5,039 nt of DNA from JAZQLP01 sp045542755 (GTDB lineage Bacteria > Bacillota > Clostridia > Oscillospirales > UBA644), in assembly GCA_045542755.1 (NCBI GenBank), contig JAZQLP010000130.1, forward strand, positions 1 to 5,039, in the 5' to 3' direction. A model generated the notes under the pieces. That model was not told where the DNA came from, did not search any database, and worked only from the letters and a program-made list of their open reading frames with translations. Both the position numbers and the translations under genes were made by a program. Below, piece after piece: positions 1 to 5,039 of this stretch. The stretch's first letter is position 1. Every line of letters begins with the position of its first letter.

Positions 1-1
1 A

Positions 2-106
2 GAAAACCTCGTCTACGGTCAGGAAAATTGCGAATGGTCTGCGTGGACACGCGAGCTGCGCGAGGAATTGAGGAAAGATTCGGTTAAAAAGATTGAGGAG
101 AACAAA
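2..106 (+). CDS. Possible 3' end of an upstream coding region, open into the GNAT gene
   Basis: Thirty-five codons are open from the window edge in the same frame as the acetyltransferase that follows. The other two + frames stop at 69-71 (TGA) and 85-87 (TAA). The translation starts ENLVYGQENCEWSAW, continues with a charged stretch rich in R, E, K and L (TRELREELRKDS), and ends KKIEENK, which looks like the C-terminal helix of a soluble protein. Codons are rich in purine at the first position, as expected for real coding sequence. I do not recognise the family. It may be the tail of an upstream gene that has lost its stop, the tail of a gene that shifts frame and ends at 85-87, or an N-terminal domain fused to the acetyltransferase. 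Too little is visible to decide. Confidence 0.4.
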
Positions 107-634
107 ATGGAAGAATTGATTTTAATAAAACCGTCTGCGGAATATGCAGATCAGATAAAGGAATACCGCCAAGAATTCCTCGACGCGGGCGACTCGATGG
201 ATGGAACGGGTTCTCTGCGCAGATTTGACGATCCGCTCGACTTTATTCAAAAATGCAAGGACTACGAATGCCTCGAAACCCTGCCCGCGGACCGTGTTTT
301 GGCGACGCAGTTTATGCTCGTGAGAAAAAGCGACGGCAAGGTGCTCGGAATGCTTCAAGTAAGGCATTATTTCAACGAATATCTTGAAAAATTCGGCGGG
401 CACATAGGATATTCTGTCAGACCGAGTGAGCGACGCAAAGGTTATGCCAAACAAATGCTCAGAATGGCGCTTCCTTACTGCCGCGAGATCGGGCTTGATA
501 AAGTTCTGATTACCTGTATTGACGGCAATATCGGAAGCGAAAAAACTATTCTTGCGAACGGCGGTGTTTATGAATCCACGGTATATGAGCCAAATGAAAA
601 AGAGTATTTGAAAAGATTTTGGATAACGCTTTGA
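107..634 (+). CDS. GNAT family N-acetyltransferase (COG3981-like)
   Basis: A 175-residue predicted cytoplasmic acetyltransferase that would move an acetyl group from acetyl-CoA to an unknown amine. The core is clear: a central strand pair around residues 66-90 (LATQFMLVR, then VLGMLQVRH), then GGHIGYSV (97-104) and the acetyl-CoA pyrophosphate-binding loop RRKGYA (109-114), followed by the helix KQMLRMAL. LITCIDGN (134-141) and the ANGG turn (150-153) are the typical late strand and helix region. The N-terminal GDSMDGTG (28-35) is, from memory, characteristic of the COG3981 group, whose members have about this length and start near this methionine. ATG at 107 is chosen because GAGGAG at 95-100 sits 6 bases upstream. 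A TTG at 68 would add 13 residues with a poorer site, and the frame is open to the window edge, so an N-terminal extension cannot be excluded. The substrate is unknown. Confidence 0.88.
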   Translation: MEELILIKPSAEYADQIKEYRQEFLDAGDSMDGTGSLRRFDDPLDFIQKCKDYECLETLPADRVLATQFMLVRKSDGKVLGMLQVRHYFNEYLEKFGGHIGYSVRPSERRKGYAKQMLRMALPYCREIGLDKVLITCIDGNIGSEKTILANGGVYESTVYEPNEKEYLKRFWITL

Positions 635-645
635 GGAGAAAAACA

Positions 646-1131
646 ATGTCAGACATCCTTTTCAAAACCGACGATTATGTTTTTTCGTACCGTGTCGGTG
701 GACTTCTGATCCACAATGGCAAGGTGCTTATGCAAAAGGCGGTCGATGATGACGGCTACGCTTTTATCGGCGGTCACGTTGCTTTTGGCGAAACGACTGC
801 TGAAACGATAGTAAGAGAATTTAAGGAAGAAATCGGTGCTGACGTCAAGGTTGAAAGACTTTTTATGGTGAACGAGAATTTCTTCCCTTGGGGTACTCGC
901 CCTTGTCAGCAGATAAATCTATATTATTTGGTTTCCTTAAAGGATGAAACGCAAATTCCTCTTGATAGAGATTTCAAGGCACTTGACGAACTCGGAAACG
1001 AACGAATCGAGCTTGATATGTGTTGGGTACCGCTTGAAGACGTGCCGAGCAAGAATATCTATCCACCGCAGGCAAAGGAATACATCGTGAACATTCCCAA
1101 TGAGATCGTGTACTTTGTGTATAAGGAGTAA
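646..1131 (+). CDS. NUDIX hydrolase
   Basis: A 161-residue NUDIX-fold protein, expected to hydrolyse a nucleoside diphosphate linked to another moiety, using Mg2+ or Mn2+. The Nudix box is complete at residues 43-65: G43, E49, then R57-E58, E61-E62 and G64 in the spacing G-x5-E-x7-RE-U-x-EE-x-G-U, so the metal-binding glutamates are present. The strand RVGGLLIHNGKVLMQK (16-31) precedes it as usual for the fold, and C-terminal ELDMCWVPLEDV supplies the typical W-V-P-L-E-D strand. ATG at 646 is preferred over the TTG at 619, because AGGAG at 634-638 lies 7 bases before it. The stop of the acetyltransferase gene (632-634) overlaps this Shine-Dalgarno site, implying coupled translation. Substrate cannot be assigned: NUDIX enzymes next to GNAT and methyltransferase genes are common in Clostridia, and context gives no specific pathway. 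Confidence 0.92.
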   Translation: MSDILFKTDDYVFSYRVGGLLIHNGKVLMQKAVDDDGYAFIGGHVAFGETTAETIVREFKEEIGADVKVERLFMVNENFFPWGTRPCQQINLYYLVSLKDETQIPLDRDFKALDELGNERIELDMCWVPLEDVPSKNIYPPQAKEYIVNIPNEIVYFVYKE

Positions 1132-1133
1132 TT

Positions 1134-1928
1134 ATGGACTTTGAACAACTTGCAAAAATAGAAAACGAAAGCGAACGTGTGAACAGAACCTATGATATAT
1201 TCAACGAGGATGCAAGACTCAATCATTCAAAAGCCGCAAGAGTTGAGTTTCTGACTACTGTTCATTACATAGAAAAATACTTGAAAAAAGGCGACAAGAT
1301 TCTCGATATTGGCGCAGGCGCGGGCGAATACAGCCTTTATTTTGCCCGTAAGGGATATGAGGTGTCGGCCCTTGAGCTTGCCGATGCAAATATTGCCGCT
1401 TTCCAAAAGAAGCTCACACCCGAAGATAATATTGATCTCGTTCAAGGTAACGCTCTTGACCTCTCGCGTTATGCAGACAAGTCATTTGATATTGTTCTTC
1501 TGTTCGGCCCGCTTTATCATTTGCAGAATGATGCTGATAAACAGCGGTGCATCATCGAGGCAAGGCGTGTCTGCAAGGACGATGGTAAAATATTCTTCGC
1601 CTTTATATCCAACGACTTTGTTTTCCTTACCGAGTTCGGATACGACGTTAATTATTTCGGCAACGGGGATTACGACAAGAAAACATTCAAGCTCAACGAC
1701 TTTCCGTTCGTGTTCCATACTGTCGGTGCTGCGAGAAAACTTCTTGCTGACGGCGGTATAAACGTAGTGCATGAGGTAGCATCTGACGGCGCCTCCGAGC
1801 TTTTGGCGGCGAGGATCAATGAAATGAGTGACGAGGACTATACGCAGTATCTTCGCTATCACTTCTACATCTGCGAAAAACCGGAGTTGCTCGGTATGAC
1901 CAATCATCTGCTTTTTGTCGGCAGATAA
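1134..1928 (+). CDS. Class I SAM-dependent methyltransferase
   Basis: A 264-residue Rossmann-fold methyltransferase (Methyltransf_11/25 type). Motif I is ILDIGAGAGEYS (56-67), which binds the S-adenosylmethionine carboxypropyl part. The acidic residue after strand 2 lies in VSALEL (77-82), most likely E81, and would hold the ribose. GNALDL (105-110) is motif III, and FDIVLLFGPLYHLQ (118-131) is motif IV with the GPLYHL sequence common in Firmicutes small-molecule methyltransferases. KIFFAFIS follows as the strand 5 region, and the C-terminal half (about 160-260) is a variable substrate-binding lid. The start is secure: AAGGAG at 1123-1128 lies 5 bases upstream, and the gene begins 2 bases after the NUDIX stop. 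The target is unknown; the absence of DPPY/NPPY or PC motifs argues against DNA or RNA base methylation and favours a small molecule, which is inference. Confidence 0.9.
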   Translation: MDFEQLAKIENESERVNRTYDIFNEDARLNHSKAARVEFLTTVHYIEKYLKKGDKILDIGAGAGEYSLYFARKGYEVSALELADANIAAFQKKLTPEDNIDLVQGNALDLSRYADKSFDIVLLFGPLYHLQNDADKQRCIIEARRVCKDDGKIFFAFISNDFVFLTEFGYDVNYFGNGDYDKKTFKLNDFPFVFHTVGAARKLLADGGINVVHEVASDGASELLAARINEMSDEDYTQYLRYHFYICEKPELLGMTNHLLFVGR

Positions 1929-1955
1929 AATAATACAAAAAGGAGAGTAACTATT

Positions 1956-2687
1956 ATGAAAACATCCGGAGATTTTAAAGCAATTGCTTTACAGGCTCTT
2001 AGTGGAAAATGGGGTATTGCTATCCTATCAGGCTTAATTGCTTCGCTGTTAGGCGGTATTACGTCTGAATCAGGGGCTAATATAAACGTTGAATTTTCAG
2101 ATTCTGAGTTGAACGGTATCAGAGAATTTATTTATAGCAGCGAATATAGCAGAATAATATTCGGCGTTATTGCAGCAATGGCTTCCTTTGCTTTTGTGTT
2201 TAGTATCGCATTTTTGATCATAGGTAGCGTTGTTGAATTGGGTTACGCATCTTTTAATCTCAACTTGGTGGATGAAAGAGAAGCTGCTTTGGGCGACCTT
2301 TTTGCATATTTTAAATACATGGGAAGAGCAATCGGCGCGCGCTTGCTCAGAAGTATATATATTACTCTGTGGACGCTTCTTTTCATTATCCCCGGTATCG
2401 TTAAAGCCTACAGCTACGCTATGACACCGTACATTCTTGCGGAAAATCCCGATATGACGGCCAACGAAGCAATTTCTCGATCAAAGGAAATGATGTACGG
2501 ATATAGATGGAATCTGTTTTGCTTGGAAATAAGTTTTATCGGTTGGGCTATACTTTGTCTTTTTACGTTGGGTATTGGTAATCTTTGGCTCAGACCTTAC
2601 GTTGAGGCATCAAGGGCCGCTTTTTACCGAGAGGTATCGCAAACATGGAAAACCCTCGAGGTTACCGTGACAGACGAAATCGTATAA
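1956..2687 (+). CDS. DUF975 family integral membrane protein
   Basis: A 243-residue membrane protein matching the DUF975 (PF06161) pattern; function is not established for the family. Hydrophobic segments are visible at about 19-35, 67-93, 131-149 and 187-212, with a polar loop at 36-66. Family hallmarks are the N-terminal AIALQALSGKWG (9-20), the middle LGDLFAYF (112-119), then AMTPYILAENPDMTANEAI (155-173) followed by SKEMMYG, and FIGWAILCLFTLGIGNLW (194-211) ahead of RPYVEASRAAFYRE. The tail after residue 227 is short and polar. AAGGAGAG at 1940-1947 lies 8 bases before the ATG. The 27-base gap after the methyltransferase has no terminator, so the gene is probably co-transcribed as the last member of the operon. 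No functional link to the preceding enzymes is evident. Confidence 0.92.
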   Translation: MKTSGDFKAIALQALSGKWGIAILSGLIASLLGGITSESGANINVEFSDSELNGIREFIYSSEYSRIIFGVIAAMASFAFVFSIAFLIIGSVVELGYASFNLNLVDEREAALGDLFAYFKYMGRAIGARLLRSIYITLWTLLFIIPGIVKAYSYAMTPYILAENPDMTANEAISRSKEMMYGYRWNLFCLEISFIGWAILCLFTLGIGNLWLRPYVEASRAAFYREVSQTWKTLEVTVTDEIV

Positions 2688-2698
2688 AATAAGGTTGT

Positions 2699-2740
2699 TT
2701 TCCCGTCGTATACCTCGGCGGGAAATTTTCTTCTTTATTT
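2699..2740 (+). terminator. Rho-independent terminator after the DUF975 gene
   Basis: A 10-base-pair stem (TTTCCCGTCG at 2699-2708 with CGGCGGGAAA at 2716-2725, one T-G wobble) encloses a 7-base loop, TATACCT. A T-rich tract follows directly at 2726-2740. It starts 11 bases after the DUF975 stop and separates the two operons. The opposite strand lacks a T-run after the stem, so it should work in the + direction only. Confidence 0.93.
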
Positions 2741-2784
2741 GGGGACTTTTCACTCTACTTTTTTATGAATTTTTTATTTACCTA

Positions 2785-2813
2785 TTGCAAAAATGTATGA
2801 AATATGATAAAAT
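2785..2813 (+). promoter_or_regulatory. Sigma-A type promoter for the methyltransferase-ECF operon
   Basis: TTGCAA at 2785-2790 (-35) is separated by 17 bases from TAAAAT at 2808-2813 (-10). A TG dinucleotide at 2805-2806, one base before the -10 box, makes it an extended -10 element. Transcription would start around 2819-2821, giving a leader of about 45 bases. It lies in the AT-rich spacer between the terminator and the start codon at 2865, the only plausible place for a promoter for the downstream genes. Confidence 0.75.
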
Positions 2814-2815
2814 GT

Positions 2816-2843
2816 AAAGTGATGTAATATATTATTTTACTTT
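2816..2843. promoter_or_regulatory. Imperfect palindrome across the expected transcription start; possible operator
   Basis: The arms AAAGT (2816-2820) and ACTTT (2839-2843) are exact reverse complements, and the centre TAATATATTA (2825-2834) is a perfect 10-base palindrome. The joining quartets GATG and TTTT are only partly complementary. The element begins 3 bases after the -10 box, so it covers the predicted start site, where a repressor dimer could block initiation. It could also form a weak leader hairpin, or be chance in AT-rich DNA. No regulator is encoded in the window. Confidence 0.35.
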
Positions 2844-2864
2844 TGTAGATAAATAGGAGTTTTT

Positions 2865-3728
2865 ATGTGGATAGCCGATAAATGGACGTCTTATGAGGTG
2901 TTGGATGCCTCAAATGGAGAAAAGCTTGAAAAATGGGATAAGTATCGGCTTATAAGACCCGACCCTCAGGTCATATGGAGTACCGAAAAAGACAAAGCTC
3001 TTTGGAATAGCGCCAACGCTCATTATCACCGTTCGGCTTCGGGCGGAGGTAAGTGGGATATCAAAAAGCTTCCCGAGGTTTTTGAGGTTGATTACCGAGG
3101 ACTCCGTTTCCGTCTTAAGCCCATGGGCTTTAAGCATACCGGACTTTTCCCCGAGCAGGCCTGCAACTGGGATTGGCTTGATGAAACGATCAGAAATGCA
3201 GGACGTCCCGTTAACGTTCTTAATCTCTTCGCATACACAGGCGGCGCTTCCGTTGCCTGCGCAAAGGCCGGGGCAAAGGTTTGTCACGTGGATGCCTCCA
3301 AGGGTATGACTGCATGGGCAAAGGAAAACGCAGAGGTTAACGGCATATCAAATATCAGATTTATCGTTGACGACTGTACCAAGTTCGTAGCCCGTGAGAT
3401 ACGCAGGGGCAATAAATACGACGGAATAATAATGGACCCTCCCTCTTACGGAAGAGGCCCCGGTGGAGAAATATGGAAGCTTGAGGACGAGCTTTATAAG
3501 CTCCTTGAACTCTGTATGGGAGTTATGTCGGATAAGCCCTTGTTTTTCCTTCTCAACTCTTATACTACCGGCCTTTCGGCTATGTGTATGCACTATATGG
3601 TGGGTTCCACTATTCAGAATAAATTCGGCGGCACGACCGAGGCCGACGAAATAGGTCTACCCGTAAAATCAACGGGATTATACTTGCCTTGCGGCGCTTC
3701 CGTAAGGTGGAAATCAGATGAACGGTGA
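2865..3728 (+). CDS. RlmI-like class I SAM-dependent methyltransferase (COG1092 type, no PUA domain)
   Basis: A 287-residue methyltransferase resembling the catalytic part of the 23S rRNA methyltransferases RlmI and RlmK. Residues 1-90 hold an N-terminal region with conserved-looking LIRPDPQVIW (29-38) and a strand pair EVDYRGLRFRLKPMGFKH (74-91). GLFPEQACNWDWL (93-105) is the family lead-in helix. Motif I is VLNLFAYTGGASVACA (118-133), HVDAS (141-145) binds the SAM ribose, IVDDC (167-171) is the adenine-binding region, and DPPSYGRGP (191-199) is motif IV, placing the target base or amine. FFLLNSYTTGLS (227-238) stands where RlmI has a serine-cysteine motif, so the m5C catalytic cysteine seems absent. 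The N-terminal PUA domain of RlmI is also missing. AGGAG at 2855-2859 lies 5 bases before the ATG. It is the first gene after the promoter and runs directly into ecfA1. RNA is the likely substrate by homology; the exact site is unknown. Confidence 0.85.
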   Translation: MWIADKWTSYEVLDASNGEKLEKWDKYRLIRPDPQVIWSTEKDKALWNSANAHYHRSASGGGKWDIKKLPEVFEVDYRGLRFRLKPMGFKHTGLFPEQACNWDWLDETIRNAGRPVNVLNLFAYTGGASVACAKAGAKVCHVDASKGMTAWAKENAEVNGISNIRFIVDDCTKFVAREIRRGNKYDGIIMDPPSYGRGPGGEIWKLEDELYKLLELCMGVMSDKPLFFLLNSYTTGLSAMCMHYMVGSTIQNKFGGTTEADEIGLPVKSTGLYLPCGASVRWKSDER

Positions 3729-3733
3729 GTTAA

Positions 3734-4567
3734 TTGGAAATAATTAAAGCAGAAAATTTATCATTCAGATATGAAGACGACCAGAGTGGCGTTATAGATA
3801 ATCTTTCTTTTGAGATAGAAGAAGGAGATTTCGTGGCTATTCTCGGTCATAACGGTAGCGGAAAATCCACCCTTGCAAAGCTCTTCAGCGGGATTTTATC
3901 TCCCGTGTCGGGCAAGCTTACCGTGGCGGGATATGACGTTTCAGATCAGGAGCATCTTTTTGAGCTTCGCGGCTCCGTAGGTATGGTCTTTCAGAATCCC
4001 GATAACCAGATAATTTCCTCTATTGTTGAAGAGGACGTTGCCTTTGCTCTTGAAAATCTTGGCGTTCCTTACGAGGAAATGCGCCGAAAGGTAGACGAGG
4101 CTCTTGAAAGCGTAGGTATGGGTGAGTATAAAAAGCACTCCACAACCAAGCTTTCGGGAGGTCAGAAACAGAGAGTTGCTATTGCAGGTGTTATAGCCAT
4201 GAGCCCGAAAGTTCTTGTTTTGGACGAGCCTACCGCGATGCTTGATCCCCAGGGCAGAAAAGAAGTAATGAACGTTCTCAAAGAGCTTAACTCCAAGGGA
4301 ATTACTGTGGTTCTTATTACCCACTTTATGAACGAGGCCGCACAGGCAAACAGATGTATCGTTGTTGATAACGGTAAGATGCTTCTTGACGGTACTCCTA
4401 AAGAAGTGTTCGCTAAGGTTGAACTTTTGCGAAGCGTAGGTCTTGACGCTCCCCAGAGCGCAGAACTTATGTTTGAACTCCAAAAGCAGGGCTATGAGGT
4501 GCCCGCATCGGTACTTACTGATGAGGACTGCATTGCCGCGCTCAAGGATCTCCTCACGGGAAAATAA
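3734..4567 (+). CDS. ecfA1: Energy-coupling factor transporter ATPase EcfA1
   Basis: A 277-residue ATPase of the CbiO type, normally one half of the EcfA1-EcfA2 pair that drives EcfT and exchangeable substrate-binding S components in vitamin or metal-ion import; peripheral on the inner face of the membrane. The ATPase set is complete: A-loop tyrosine FRY (11-13), Walker A GHNGSGKST (38-46), Q-loop FQNPDNQ (86-92), signature LSGGQ (140-144), Walker B VLVLDEP (160-166) with E165 as catalytic base, D-loop MLDP (169-172), and switch histidine H197 in LITH. The C-terminal region after about 225 is the usual ECF dimerisation tail. TTG at 3734 is the only reasonable start: it is preceded by an in-frame TAA, the family normally begins here (MEIIKAENLSFRY), and the first in-frame ATG is at residue 84. 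The Shine-Dalgarno match (GGTGAG, 3724-3729) is modest and close. It overlaps the stop of the preceding gene, indicating co-transcription. Confidence 0.95.
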   Translation: MEIIKAENLSFRYEDDQSGVIDNLSFEIEEGDFVAILGHNGSGKSTLAKLFSGILSPVSGKLTVAGYDVSDQEHLFELRGSVGMVFQNPDNQIISSIVEEDVAFALENLGVPYEEMRRKVDEALESVGMGEYKKHSTTKLSGGQKQRVAIAGVIAMSPKVLVLDEPTAMLDPQGRKEVMNVLKELNSKGITVVLITHFMNEAAQANRCIVVDNGKMLLDGTPKEVFAKVELLRSVGLDAPQSAELMFELQKQGYEVPASVLTDEDCIAALKDLLTGK

Positions 4568-4587
4568 TGATTGGAGAGAAAATCTAA

Positions 4588-5039
4588 TTGTCAGAAAAAA
4601 AAGTTATACTGAAAACAGAAGCTCTTTCTCATCTTTACGGTGCAGATACGCCCTTTGAGAAGGTTGCTCTTGATAATATAAACCTTGAGATATACGAAAA
4701 CGACTTTCTTGCTGTTATCGGTCAGACGGGTTCGGGTAAATCCACTCTTGTTCAGCATTTTAACGCCATAAATAAGCCCACTTCGGGAAAATTCCTCTAT
4801 ATGGGCGAGGATGTTTGGCAGAAAGGCTATGATAGAAGGAACCTGAGATTTAACGTAGGTATGGTTTTTCAGTACCCAGAACACCAGCTTTTTGAGGAAA
4901 CCGTCCGTAAGGATATTTCCTACGGCCCTGAAAATATGGGTCTTCCCGCCGATGAGATAAACAGCCGTGTTCTTGAGGCGATAAAGTTCGTAGGCCTTGA
5001 CGAGTCTATACTTGAAAAATCTCCCTTTGAGCTTTCGGG
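4588..5039 (+). CDS. ecfA2: Energy-coupling factor transporter ATPase EcfA2 (partial, 3' end beyond window)
   Basis: The first 150 residues of the second ECF ATPase, partner of EcfA1 in the transporter module. The order is as in EcfA2: an N-terminal strand VILKTEALSHLYG (6-18), an insert-like TPFEKVALDNINLEI (21-35), Walker A GQTGSGKST (45-53), and Q-loop VGMVFQYPEHQLFEETV (90-106), where YPEHQLF distinguishes EcfA2 from the NPDNQ of EcfA1. The window stops in the signature motif at LSG, so Walker B, D-loop and switch histidine are not visible. TTG at 4588 is chosen because an in-frame TAA lies at 4585-4587, GGAGAG at 4573-4578 is 9 bases upstream, and the family start falls here. The gene begins 20 bases after the ecfA1 stop, in the same operon; ecfT would be expected next. 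Confidence 0.93.
   Translation, partial: MSEKKVILKTEALSHLYGADTPFEKVALDNINLEIYENDFLAVIGQTGSGKSTLVQHFNAINKPTSGKFLYMGEDVWQKGYDRRNLRFNVGMVFQYPEHQLFEETVRKDISYGPENMGLPADEINSRVLEAIKFVGLDESILEKSPFELS

Noticed and set aside
122..646. 174-codon open frame on the minus strand
   Set aside because: It is antisense to the acetyltransferase gene, has no family features or Shine-Dalgarno site that I can see, and its frame follows from the codon pattern of the + strand gene.
1309..1761. 150-codon + strand frame inside the first methyltransferase gene
   Set aside because: It overlaps a well-supported SAM methyltransferase in another frame, and its translation is serine- and leucine-rich with no domain pattern.
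2741..2864. Riboswitch in the leader before the methyltransferase-ECF operon
   Set aside because: The predicted leader is about 45 bases, very AT-rich and without the conserved cores of known cofactor riboswitches; only a promoter and a palindrome are visible.
3718..3747. Short ATG frame (MNGELIGNN) at the methyltransferase-ecfA1 junction
   Set aside because: Nine codons, in a different frame from ecfA1, overlapping both genes; no sign of selection on it.
3941..4483. 180-codon minus-strand frame opposite ecfA1
   Set aside because: It is entirely antisense to a complete ABC ATPase gene with all motifs intact; the translation has no recognisable family.

Overview
The window looks like chromosomal DNA of a low-to-mid GC Gram-positive bacterium, most plausibly a gut-type member of the Clostridia. 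The reasons are Shine-Dalgarno sites of the AGGAG type before most genes, tight co-directional operons, a DUF975 membrane protein and paired ECF-transporter ATPases of the EcfA1/EcfA2 type. The assignment is inference from gene content; no rRNA or species marker is present. All supported genes are on the + strand.

Region 1 (about 1-2740) is an operon-like run. The window opens inside an open frame that runs without a stop into a GNAT acetyltransferase (best start 107). A NUDIX hydrolase (646-1131), a class I SAM-dependent methyltransferase (1134-1928) and a DUF975 membrane protein (1956-2687) follow. Gaps are 2 to 27 bases and some stop codons touch or overlap the next Shine-Dalgarno site, so translation is probably coupled. 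A strong intrinsic terminator (2699-2740) closes the unit. The three soluble enzymes are small-molecule or nucleotide modifying types whose substrates cannot be read from sequence.

Region 2 (about 2741-2864) is the only intergenic regulatory stretch. It holds an extended -10 promoter (2785-2813) and an imperfect AT-rich palindrome (2816-2843) lying across the expected transcription start.

Region 3 (2865-5039) is a second operon. It has a COG1092-type (RlmI-like) methyltransferase without a PUA domain, then ecfA1 (3734-4567) and the first half of ecfA2 (4588 to the window edge). The two ATPases should pair as the energising heterodimer of an energy-coupling factor vitamin/metal importer; ecfT would be expected just beyond the window. 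Both ATPase genes appear to start with TTG directly after an in-frame TAA.

I see no mobile element, CRISPR array, tRNA, rRNA or recognisable riboswitch. Most of the window is conventional. The points worth a second look are the open frame into the GNAT gene, the palindrome at the second promoter, the missing cysteine motif in the RlmI-like enzyme and the unusual starts of the ecfA genes.
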